NCBI GenBank assembly: GCA_026545225.1
Contig: CM048847.1
Coordinates: 434,001-498,000, forward strand
Direction: 5' to 3'
Source: Cornus controversa
Lineage: Eukaryota; Streptophyta; Magnoliopsida; Cornales; Cornaceae
Length of the DNA: 64,000 nucleotides
Part shown: positions 50,932-63,442 of the stretch, in pieces
Layout of the letters: every line of letters begins with the position of its first letter
Position numbering within the stretch: the first letter of the stretch is position 1
Program-made: the position numbers and the translations under genes
Notes under the pieces: model-generated
The model's database searches: none
What the model was told of the DNA's origin: nothing
What the model saw: only the letters and a program-made list of their open reading frames with translations

Positions 50932-53139
50932 GAGTTGTTCTGATTCAAAAACCCATTCCTTGAGAAGTCGCGCCATAATCAGAATCGTAAGTTTCTTTTT
51001 TCCAAATTAGACCATCAAAGCATCCAAAAGAAGTGACGAACATGTCAATCCGATCTTCATCACAATCGTATGGTGCTTTGTTCCAAATTCGACCGTTTGG
51101 ACATCTAAAGGAAACAATTTGTAAGCTACCAACCATTTTAAACTTGTTTCATTTGAGTTGTTTTGATTAGAAAACCACATTCCAAGAGAATTCTTGCCAT
51201 AATATTAATCGTACGCTACTTTTTTCTAAATGAAACCATCAAAGGGTCCCAAAGAAACGACGAGGATGTCGATCCGATCTTCATCCATGTTTGTTTGAGT
51301 TGTTCTGAGTCAAAAAGAACAATTCCTTGCAATAACCAGGCATGACCACAACCGTATGGCGCTTTGTGCTAGAATTGACCATTTGGATGTCCAGAAGAAT
51401 AGAGAATGACAACAACGGTTTTGAACTTGTTTCGTTTGACCTGTCCTGATTCGAAAAGTCCAATCCACGTGAAATCGTGCCATACATAGAATTATACGTT
51501 GCTTTATGCCTAATTCGACCGTGAGGACGTCCTGAATCGAAAAGAGTAATTCCTTGCTGCACTCATGAATGATCACAATCGTATGGTGCTCTATGCCAAC
51601 TTCAACCATCTGGACAAGTAAAAGAAACAATTCCCAAGCTATCGAGGATTTTAAACAAGTTTAGTTTGAGTTGTTCTGATTCAAAAACCCATTCCTTGAG
51701 AAGTCGTGCCATAATCAGAATCGTAAGTTTCTTTTTTCCAAATTAGACCATCAAAGCATCCAAAAGAAGTGACGAACATGTCAATCCGATCTTCATCACA
51801 ACCGTATGGTGCTTTGTTCCAAATTCGACCGTTTGGACATCTAAAGGAAACAATTAGCAAGCTACCAACCATTTTAAACTTGTTTCATTTGAGTTGTTTT
51901 GATTCAAAAACCGCATTCCAAGAGAAGTCGTGCCATAATACTAATCGTACGCTGCTTTTTTCAAAATGAAACCATCAAAGGGTCCCAAAGAAACGACGAG
52001 CATGTCGATCCGATATTCATCCATGTTTGTTTGAGTTGTTCTGAGTCGAAAGAACAATTGCTTGCTATAATCAGGCATGACGACAACCGTATGGTGCTTT
52101 GTGCTAGAATTGACCATCTGGATGTCCAGAAGAATAGAGAATGACAACAACGGTTTTGAACTTGTTTCGTTTGACCTGTCCTGATTCGAAAAGTCCAATC
52201 CACGTGAAATCGTGCCATACATAGAATTATACGTTGCTTTATGCCTAATTCGACCGTGAGGACGTCCTGAATCGAAAAGAGTAATTTCTTGCTGCACCCA
52301 TGAAAGATCACAACCGTATGGTGCTCTATGCCAACTTCAACCATCTGGACAAGTAAAAGAAACAATTCCCAAGCTATCGATGATTTGAAACAAGTTTAGT
52401 TTAAGTTGTTCTGAGTCGAAAACCCCAGTCCTTGAGAAGTTGTGTCATAATCAGAATCGTAAGTTTCTTTTTTCCAAATTAGACCATCAAAGCATCCAAA
52501 AGAAGTGACGAACATGTCAATCCGATCTTCATCACAACCGTATGGTGCTTTGTTCCAAATTCGACCGTTTCGACATCTAAAGGAAACAATTTGTAAGCTA
52601 CCAACCATTTTAAACTTGTTTCATTTGAGCTGTTATGATTAGAAAACCACATTCCAAGAGAAGTCGTGCCATAATACTAATCGTACGCTGTTTTTTTGTA
52701 AATGAAACCATCAAAGCGTCCCAAAGAAACGACGAGCATGTCGATCCGATCTTCATCCATATTTGTTTGAGTTGTTATGAGTCGAAAAGAACAATTCCTT
52801 GCAATAACCAGGCATGACCACAACCGTGTGGTGCTTTGTCCTAGAATTGACCATCTGGATGTCTAGAAGAATAGAGAATGACAACAACGGTTTTGAACTT
52901 GTTTCGTTTGACCTGTCCTGATTCGAAAAGTCCAATCCACGTGAAATCGTGCCATACATAGAATTATACGTTGCTTTATGCCTAATTCGACCGTGAGGAC
53001 GTCCTGAATCGAAAATAGTAATTCCTTGCTGCACTCATGAATGATCACAACCGTATGGTGCTCTATGCCAACTTCAACCATCTGGAAAAGTAAAAGAAAC
53101 AATTCCCAAGCTATCGAGGATTTTAAATAAGTTTAGTTT
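50932..53139. repeat. Three-unit HOR T4 (2208 bp)
   Basis: Carries agtcgcgcc, agaattcttgcc and catgaaagatc, like T1. It lies 9568 bp (13 units) downstream of T1. Confidence 0.9.
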
Positions 53140-55347
53140 GAGTTGTTCTGATTCAAAAACCCATTCCTTGAGAAGTCGCGCCATAATCAGAATCGTAAGT
53201 TTCTTTTTTCCAAATTAGACCATCAAAGCATCCAAAAGAAGTGACGAACATGTCAATCCGATCTTCATCACAATCGTATGGTGCTTTGTTCCAAATTCGA
53301 CCGTTTGGACATCTAAAGGAAACAATTTGTAAGCTACCAACCATTTTAAACTTGTTTCATTTGAGTTGTTTTGATTAGAAAACCACATTCCAAGAGAATT
53401 CTTGCCATAATATTAATCGTACGCTACTTTTTTCTAAATGAAACCATCAAAGGGTCCCAAAGAAACGACGAGGATGTCGATCCGATCTTCATCCATGTTT
53501 GTTTGAGTTGTTCTGAGTCAAAAAGAACAATTCCTTGCAATAACCAGGCATGACCACAACCGTATGGCGCTTTGTGCTAGAATTGACCATTTGGATGTCC
53601 AGAAGAATAGAGAATGACAACAACGGTTTTGAACTTGTTTCGTTTGACCTGTCCTGATTCGAAAAGTCCAATCCACGTGAAATCGTGCCATACATAGAAT
53701 TATACGTTGCTTTATGCCTAATTCGACCGTGAGGACGTCCTGAATCGAAAAGAGTAATTCCTTGCTGCACTCATGAATGATCACAATCGTATGGTGCTCT
53801 ATGCCAACTTCAACCATCTGGACAAGTAAAAGAAACAATTCCCAAGCTATCGAGGATTTTAAACAAGTTTAGTTTGAGTTGTTCTGATTCAAAAACCCAT
53901 TCCTTGAGAAGTCGTGCCATAATCAGAATCGTAAGTTTCTTTTTTCCAAATTAGACCATCAAAGCATCCAAAAGAAGTGACGAACATGTCAATCCGATCT
54001 TCATCACAACCGTATGGTGCTTTGTTCCAAATTCGACCGTTTGGACATCTAAAGGAAACAATTAGCAAGCTACCAACCATTTTAAACTTGTTTCATTTGA
54101 GTTGTTTTGATTCAAAAACCGCATTCCAAGAGAAGTCGTGCCATAATACTAATCGTACGCTGCTTTTTTCAAAATGAAACCATCAAAGGGTCCCAAAGAA
54201 ACGACGAGCATGTCGATCCGATATTCATCCATGTTTGTTTGAGTTGTTCTGAGTCGAAAGAACAATTGCTTGCTATAATCAGGCATGACGACAACCGTAT
54301 GGTGCTTTGTGCTAGAATTGACCATCTGGATGTCCAGAAGAATAGAGAATGACAACAACGGTTTTGAACTTGTTTCGTTTGACCTGTCCTGATTCGAAAA
54401 GTCCAATCCACGTGAAATCGTGCCATACATAGAATTATACGTTGCTTTATGCCTAATTCGACCGTGAGGACGTCCTGAATCGAAAAGAGTAATTTCTTGC
54501 TGCACCCATGAAAGATCACAACCGTATGGTGCTCTATGCCAACTTCAACCATCTGGACAAGTAAAAGAAACAATTCCCAAGCTATCGATGATTTGAAACA
54601 AGTTTAGTTTAAGTTGTTCTGAGTCGAAAACCCCAGTCCTTGAGAAGTTGTGTCATAATCAGAATCGTAAGTTTCTTTTTTCCAAATTAGACCATCAAAG
54701 CATCCAAAAGAAGTGACGAACATGTCAATCCGATCTTCATCACAACCGTATGGTGCTTTGTTCCAAATTCGACCGTTTCGACATCTAAAGGAAACAATTT
54801 GTAAGCTACCAACCATTTTAAACTTGTTTCATTTGAGCTGTTATGATTAGAAAACCACATTCCAAGAGAAGTCGTGCCATAATACTAATCGTACGCTGTT
54901 TTTTTGTAAATGAAACCATCAAAGCGTCCCAAAGAAACGACGAGCATGTCGATCCGATCTTCATCCATATTTGTTTGAGTTGTTATGAGTCGAAAAGAAC
55001 AATTCCTTGCAATAACCAGGCATGACGACAACCGTATGGCGCTTTGTGCTAGAATTGACCATCTGGATGTCCAGAAGAATAGAGAATGACAACAACGGTT
55101 TTGAACTTGTTTCGTTTACCCTGTCCTGATTCGAAAAGTCCAATCCACGTGAAATCGTGCCATACATAGAATTATACGTTGCTTTATGCCTAATTCGACC
55201 GTGAGGACGTCCTGAATCGAAAAGAGTAATTCCTTGCTGCACTCATGAATGATCACAACCGTATGGTGCTCTATGCCAACTTCAACCATCTGGAAAAGTA
55301 AAAGAAACAATTCCCAAGCTATCGAGGATTTTAAATAAGTTTAGTTT
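53140..55347. repeat. Three-unit HOR T5 (2208 bp), last unit modified
   Basis: The first two units match T2 at an offset of 9568 bp. The third (start 54611) switches template in S4 in the same way as the last unit of T3, which lies 7360 bp upstream. The left part of this trimer thus follows one offset and the right part another. Confidence 0.88.
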
Positions 55348-58291
55348 GAGTTGTTCTGATTCAAAAACCCATTCCTTGAGAAGTCGTGCCATAATCAGAA
55401 TCGTAAGTTTCTTTTTTCCAAATTAGACCGTCAAAGCATCCAAAAGAAGTGACGAACATGTCAATCCGATCTTCATCACAATCGTATGGTGCTTTGTTCC
55501 AAATTCGACCGTTTGGACATCTAAAGGAAACAATTTGTAAGCTACCAACCATTTTAAACTTGTTTCATTTGAGTTGTTTTGATTAGAAAACCACATTCCA
55601 AGAGAAGTCTTGCCATAATATTAATCGTACGCTACTTTTTTCTAAATGAAACCATCAAAGGGTCCCAAAGAAACGACGAGCATGTCGATCCGATCTTCAT
55701 CCATGTTTGTTTGAGTTGTTCTGAGTCAAAAAGAACAATTCCTTGCAATAACCAGGCATGACCACAACCGTATGGCGCTTTGTGCTAGAATTGACCATCT
55801 GGATGTCCAGAAGAATAGAGAATGACAACAACGGTTTTGAACTTGTTTCGTTTGACCTGTCCTGATTCGAAAAGTCCAATCCACGTGAAATCGTGCCATA
55901 CATAGAATTATACGTTGCTTTATGCCTAATTCGACCGTGAGGACGTCCTGAATCGAAAAGAGTAATTCCTTGCTGCACTCATGAATGATCACAATCGTAT
56001 GGTGCTCTATGCCAACTTCAACCATCTGGACAAGTAAAAGAAACAATTCCCAAGCTATCGAGGATTTTAAACAAGTTTAGTTTGAGTTGTTCTGATTCAA
56101 AAACCCATTCCTTGAGAAGTCGTGCCATAATCAGAATCGTAAGTTTCTTTTTTCCAAATTAGACCATCAAAGCATCCAAAAGAAGTGACGAACATGTCAA
56201 TCCGATCTTCATCACAATCGTATGGTGCTTTGTTCCAAATTCGACCGTTTGGACATCTAAAGGAAACAATTTGGAAGCTACCAACCATTTTAAACTTGTT
56301 TCATTTGAGTTGTTTTGATTAGAAAACCACATTCCAAGAGAAGTCTTGCCATAATATTAATCGTACGCTACTTTTTTCTAAATGAAACCATCAAAGGGTC
56401 CCAAAGAAACGACGAGGATGTCGATCCGATCTTCATCCATGTTTGTTTGAGTTGTTCTGAGTCAAAAAGAACAATTCCTTGCAATAACCAGGCATGACCA
56501 CAACCGTATGGCGCTTTGTGCTAGAATTGACCATCTGGATGTCCAGAAAAATAGAGAATGACAACAACGGTTTTGAACTTGTTTCGTTTGACCTGTCCTG
56601 ATTCGAAAAGTCCAATCCACGTGAAATCGTGCCATACATAGAATTATACGTTGCTTTATGCCTAATTCGACCGTGAGGACGTCCTGAATCGAAAAGAGTA
56701 ATTTCTTGCTGCACCCATGAATGATCACAACCGTATGGTGCTCTATGCCAACTTCAACCATCTGAACAAGTAAAAGAAACAATTCCCAAGCTATCGATGA
56801 TTTCAAACAAGTTTAGTTTGAGTTGTTCAGATTCAAAAACCCATTCCTTGAGAAGTCGTGCCATAATCAGAATCGTAAGTTTCTTTTTTCTAAATTAGAC
56901 CATCAAAGCATCCAAAAGAAGTGACGAACATGTCAATCCGATCTTCATCACAACCGTATGGTGCTTTGTTCCAAATTCGACCGTTTGGACATCTAAAGGA
57001 AACAATTAGCAAGCTACCAACCATTTTAAACTTTTTTCATTTGAGTTGTTTTGATTCAAAAACCGCATTCCAAGAGAAGTCGTGCCATAATACTAATCGT
57101 ACGCTGCTTTTTTCAAAATGAAACCATCAAAGGGTCCCAAAGAAACGACGAGCATGTCGATCCGATATTCATCCATGTTTGTTTGAGTTGTTCTGAGTCG
57201 AAAGAACAATTGCTTGCTATAATCAGGCATGACGACAACCGTATGGTGCTTTGTGCTAGAATTGACCATCTGGATGTCCAGAAGAATAGAGAATGACAAC
57301 AACGGTTTTGAACTTGTTTCGTTTGACCTGTCCTGATTCGAAAAGTCCAATCCACGTGAAATCGTGCCATACATAGAATTATACGTTGCTTTATGCCTAA
57401 TTCGATCGTGAGGACGTCCTGAATCGAAAAGAGTAATTTCTTGCTGCACCCATGAATGATCACAACCGTATGGTGCTCTATGCCAACTTCAACCATCTGG
57501 ACAAGTAAAAGAAACAATTCCCAAGCTATCGATGATTTGAAACAAGTTTAGTTTAAGTTGTTCTGAGTCGAAAACCCCAGTCCTTGAGAAGTTGTGTCAT
57601 AATCAGAATCGTAAGTTTCTTTTTTCCAAATTAGACCATCAAAGCATCCAAAAGAAGTGACGAACATGTCAATCCGATCTTCATCACAACCGTATGGTGC
57701 TTTGTTCCAAATTCGACCGTTTCGACATCTAAAGGAAACAATTTGTAAGCTACCAACCATTTTAAACTTGTTTCATTTGAGCTGTTATGATTAGAAAACC
57801 ACATTCCAAGAGAAGTCGTGCCATAATACTAATCGTACGCTGTTTTTTTGTAAATGAAACCATCAAAGCGTCCCAAAGAAACGACGAGCATGTCGATCCG
57901 ATCTTCATCCATATTTGTTTGAGTTGTTATGAGTCGAAAAGAACAATTCCTTGCAATAACCAGGCATGACCACAACCGTGTGGTGCTTTGTCCTAGAATT
58001 GACCATCTGGATGTCTAGAAGAATAGAGAATGACAACAACGGTTTTGAACTTGTTTCGTTTGACCTGTCCTGATTCGAAAAGTCCAATCCACGTGAAATC
58101 GTGCCATACATAGAATTATACGTTGCTTTATGCCTAATTCGACCGTGAGGACGTCCTGAATCGAAAATAGAAATTCCTTGCTGCACTCATGAATGATCAC
58201 AACCGTATGGTGCTCTATGCCAACTTCAACCATCTGGAAAAGTAAAAGAAACAATTCCCAAGCAATCGAGGATTTTAAATAAGTTTAGTTT
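55348..58291. repeat. Four-unit HOR, IV-I-II-III (2944 bp)
   Basis: Unit starts are 55348, 56084, 56820 and 57555. It repeats 47988-50931 at an offset of 7360 bp, sharing gaccgtcaaagc near 55429 and catctgaacaag near 56760, but lacks gttgggtcataatc in the III unit. Private changes include cttttttcattt near 57033, ttcgatcgtg near 57402 and aaaatagaaattcc near 58168. Confidence 0.9.
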
Positions 58292-60498
58292 GAGTTGTTC
58301 TGATTCAAAAACCCATTCCTTGAGAAGTCGCGCCATAATCAGAATCGTAAGTTTCTTTTTTCCAAATTAGACCATCAAAGCATCCAAAAGAAGTGACGAA
58401 CATGTCAATCCGATCTTCATCACAATCGTATGGTGCTTTGTTCCAAATTCGACCGTTTGGACATCTAAAGGAAACAATTTGTAAGCTACCAACCATTTTA
58501 AACTTGTTTCATTTGAGTTGTTTTGATTAGAAAACCACATTCCAAGAGAAGTCTTGCCATAATATTAATCGTACGCTACTTTTTTCTAAATGAAACCATC
58601 AAAGGGTCCCAAAGAAACGACGAGCATGTCGATCCGATCTTCATCCATGTTTGTTTGAGTTGTTTTGAGTCAAAAAGAACAATTCCTTGCAATAACCAGG
58701 CATGACCACAACCGTATGGCGCTTTGTGCTAGAATTGACCATCTGGATGTCCAGAAGAATAGAGAATGACAACAACGGTTTTGAACTTGTTTCGTTTGAC
58801 CTGTCCTGATTCGAAAAGTCCAATCCACGTGAAATCGTGCCATACATAGAATTATACGTTGCTTTATGCCTAATTCGACCGTGAGGACGTCCTGAATCGA
58901 AAATAGTAATTCCTTGCTGCACTCATGAATGATCACAATCGTATGGTGCTCTATGCCAACTTCAACCATCTGGACAAGTAAAAGAAACAATTCCCAAGCT
59001 ATCGAGGATTTTAAACAAGTTTAGTTTGAGTTGTTCTGATTCAAAAACCCATTCCTTGAGAAGTCGTGCCATAATCAGAATCGTAAGTTTCTTTTTTCCA
59101 AATTAGACCATCAAAGCATCCGAAAGAAGTGACGAACATGTCAATCCGATCTTCATCACAATCGTATGGTGCTTTGTTCCAAATTCGACCGTTTGGACAT
59201 CTAAAGGAAACAATTTGGAAGCTACCAACTATTTTAAACTTGTTTCATTTGAGTTGTTTTGATTAGAAAACCACATTCCAAGAGAAGTCTTGCCATAATA
59301 TTAATCGTACGCTACTTTTTTCTGAATGAAACCATCAAAGGGTCCCAAAGAAACGACGAGGATGTCGATCCGATCTTCATCCATGTTTGTTTGAGTTGTT
59401 CTGAGTCAAAAAGAACAATTCCTTGCAATAACCAGGCATGACCACAACCGTATGGCGCTTTGTGCTAGAATTGACCATCTGGATGTCCAGAAAAATAGAG
59501 AATGACAACAACGGTTTTGAACTTGTTTCGTTTGACCTGTCCTGATTCGAAAAGTCCAATCCACGTGAAATCGTGCCATACATAGAATTATACGTTGCTT
59601 TATGCCTAATTCGACCGTGAGGACGTCCTGAATCGAAAAGAGTAATTTCTTGCTGCACCCATGAATGATCACAACCGTATGGTGCTCTATGCCAACTTCA
59701 ACCATCTTGACAAGTAAAAGAAACAATTCCCAAGCTATCGATGATTTCAAACAAGTTTAGTTTGAGTTGTTCTGATTCAAAAACCCATTCCTTGAGAAGT
59801 CGTGCCATAATCAGAATCGTAAGTTTCTTTTTTCCAAATTAGACCATCAAAGCATCCAAAAGAAGTGACGAACATGTCAATCCGATCTTCATCACAACCG
59901 TATGGTGCTTTGTTCCAAATTCGACCGTTTGGACATCTAAAGGAAACAATTAGCAAGCTACCAACCATTTTAAACTTGTTTCATTTGAGTTGTTTTGATT
60001 CAAAAACCGCATTCCAAGAGAAGTCGTGCCATAATACTAATCGTACGCTGCTTTTTTCAAAATGAAACCATCAAAGGGTCCCAAAGAAACGACGAGCATG
60101 TCGATCCGATATTCATCCATGTTTGTTTGAGTTGTTCTGAGTCGAAAGAACAATTGCTTGCTATAATCAGGCATGACGACAACCGTATGGTGCTTTGTGC
60201 TAGAATTGACCATCTGGATGTCTAGAAGAATAGAGAATGACAACAACGGTTTTGAACTTGTTTCGTTTGACCTGTCCTGATTCGAAAAGTCCAATCCACG
60301 TGAAATCGTGCCATACATAGAATTATACGTTGCTTTATGCCTAATTCGACCGTGAGGACGTCCTGAATCGAAAATAGTAATTCCTTGCTGCACTCATGAA
60401 TGATCACAACCGTATGGTGCTCTATGCCAACTTCAACCATCTGGAAAAGTAAAAGAAACAATTCCCAAGCTATCGAGGATTTTAAATAAGTTTAGTTT
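58292..60498. repeat. Three-unit HOR: IV - I - II/III hybrid (2207 bp)
   Basis: Unit starts are 58292, 59028 and 59764. The first unit has agtcgcgcc but a normal S3 (agaagtcttgcc). The last is type II up to ctggatgtc near 60221, then type III (tagaagaatag, aaaatagtaattcc, gattttaaat). One 736-bp period is missing, and the one-base difference between types leaves a 735-bp unit. Confidence 0.86.
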
Positions 60499-63442
60499 GA
60501 GTTGTTCTGATTCAAAAACCCATTCCTTGAGAAGTCGTGCCATAATCAGAATCGTAAGTTTCTTTTTTCCAAATTAGACCGTCAAAGCATCCAAAAGAAG
60601 TGACGAACATGTCAATCCGATCTTCATCACAATCGTATGGTGCTTTGTTCCAAATTCGACCGTTTGGACATCTAAAGGAAACAATTTGTAAGCTACCAAC
60701 CATTTTAAACTTGTTTCATTTGAGTTGTTTTGATTAGAAAACCACATTCCAAGAGAAGTCTTGCCATAATATTAATCGTACGCTACTTTTTTCTAAATGA
60801 AACCATCAAAGGGTCCCAAAGAAACGACGAGCATGTCGATCCGATCTTCATCCATGTTTGTTTGAGTTGTTCTGAGTCAAAAAGAACAATTCCTTGCAAT
60901 AACCAGGCATGACCACAACCGTATGGCGCTTTGTGCTAGAATTGACCATCTGGATGTCCAGAAGAATAGAGAATGACAACAACGGTTTTGAACTTGTTTC
61001 GTTTGACCTGTCCTGATTCGAAAAGTCCAATCCACGTGAAATCGTGCCATACATAGAATTATACGTTGCTTTATGCCTAATTCGACCGTGAGGACGTCCT
61101 GAATCGAAAAGAGTAATTCCTTGCTGCACTCATGAATGATCACAATCGTATGGTGCTCTATGCCAACTTCAACCATCTGGACAAGTAAAAGAAACAATTC
61201 CCAAGCTATCGAGGATTTTAAACAAGTTTAGTTTGAGTTGTTCTGATTCAAAAACCCATTCCTTGAGAAGTCGTGCCATAATCAGAATCGTAAGTTTCTT
61301 TTTTCCAAATTAGACCATCAAAGCATCCAAAAGAAGTGACGAACATGTCAATCCGATCTTCATCACAATCGTATGGTGCTTTGTTCCAAATTCGACCGTT
61401 TGGACATCTAAAGGAAACAATTTGGAAGCTACCAACCATTTTAAACTTGTTTCATTTGAGTTGTTTTGATTAGAAAACCACATTCCAAGAGAAGTCTTGC
61501 CATAATATTAATCGTACGCTACTTTTTTCTAAATGAAACCATCAAAGGGTCCCAAAGAAACGACGAGGATGTCGATCCGATCTTCATCCATGTTTGTTTG
61601 AGTTGTTCTGAGTCAAAAAGAACAATTCCTTGCAATAACCAGGCATGACCACAACCGTATGGCGCTTTGTGCTAGAATTGACCATCTGGATGTCCAGAAA
61701 AATAGAGAATGACAACAACGGTTTTGAACTTGTTTCGTTTGACCTGTCCTGATTCGAAAAGTCCAATCCACGTGAAATCGTGCCATACATAGAATTATAC
61801 GTTGCTTTATGCCTAATTCGACCGTGAGGACGTCCTGAATCGAAAAGAGTAATTTCTTGCTGCACCCATGAATGATCACAACCGTATGGTGCTCTATGCC
61901 AACTTCAACCATCTGGACAAGTAAAAGAAACAATTCCCAAGCTATCGATGATTTTAAACAAGTTTAGTTTGAGTTGTTCAGATTCAAAAACCCATTCCTT
62001 GAGAAGTCGTGCCATAATCAGAATCGTAAGTTTCTTTTTTCTAAATTAGACCATCAAAGCATCCAAAAGAAGTGACGAACATGTCAATCCGATCTTCATC
62101 ACAACCGTATGGTGCTTTGTTCCAAATTCGACCGTTTGGACATCTAAAGGAAACAATTAGCAAGCTACCAACCATTTTAAACTTGTTTCATTTGAGTTGT
62201 TTTGATTCAAAAACCGCATTCCAAGAGAAGTCGTGCCATAATACTAATCGTACGCTGCTTTTTTCAAAATGAAACCATCAAAGGGTCCCAAAGAAACGAC
62301 GAGCATGTCGATCCGATATTCATCCATGTTTGTTTGAGTTGTTCTGAGTCGAAAGAACAATTGCTTGCTATAATCAGGCATGACGACAACCGTATGGTGC
62401 TTTGTGCTAGAATTGACCATCTGGATGTCCAGAAGAATAGAGAATGACAACAACGGTTTTGAACTTGTTTCGTTTGACCTGTCCTGATTCGAAAAGTCCA
62501 ATCCACGTGAAATCGTGCCATACATAGAATTATACGTTGCTTTATGCCTAATTCGACCGTGAGGACGTCCTGAATCGAAAAGAGTAATTTCTTGCTGCAC
62601 CCATGAATGATCACAACCGTATGGTGCTCTATGCCAACTTCAACCATCTGGACAAGTAAAAGAAACAATTCCCAAGCTATCGATGATTTGAAACAAGTTT
62701 AGTTTAAGTTGTTCTGAGTCGAAAACCCCAGTCCTTGAGAAGTTGTGTCATAATCAGAATCGTAAGTTTCTTTTTTCCAAATTAGACCATCAAAGCATCC
62801 AAAAGAAGTGACGAACATGTCAATCCGATCTTCATCACAACCGTATGGTGCTTTGTTCCAAATTCGACCGTTTCGACATCTAAAGGAAACAATTTGTAAG
62901 CTACCAACCATTTTAAACTTGTTTCATTTGAGCTGTTATGATTAGAAAACCACATTCCAAGAGAAGTCGTGCCATAATACTAATCGTACGCTGTTTTTTT
63001 GTAAATGAAACCATCAAAGCGTCCCAAAGAAACGACGAGCATGTCAATCCGATCTTCATCCATATTTGTTTGAGTTGTTATGAGTCGAAAAGAACAATTC
63101 CTTGCAATAACCAGGCATGACCGCAACCGTGTGGTGCTTTGTCCTAGAATTGACCATCTGGATGTCTAGAAGAATAGAGAATGACAACAACGGTTTTGAA
63201 CTTGTTTCGTTTGACCTGTCCTGATTCGAAAAGTCCAATCCACGTGAAATCGTGCCATACATAGAATTATACGTTGCTTTATGCCTAATTCGACCATGAG
63301 GACGTCCTGAATCGAAAATAGTAATTCCTTGCTGCACTCATGAATGATCACAACCGTATGGTGCTCTATGCCAACTTCAACCATCTGGAAAAGTAAAAGA
63401 AACAATTCCCAAGCTATCGAGGATTTTAAATAAGTTTAGTTT
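60499..63442. repeat. Four-unit HOR, IV-I-II-III (2944 bp)
   Basis: Unit starts are 60499, 61235, 61971 and 62706. gaccgtcaaagc recurs near 60578. The type I S6 reads gattttaaac near 61950 in place of the usual type I word. The III unit has several private changes: catgtcaatccg near 63041, gaccgcaacc near 63119 and cgaccatgag near 63291. Confidence 0.88.
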
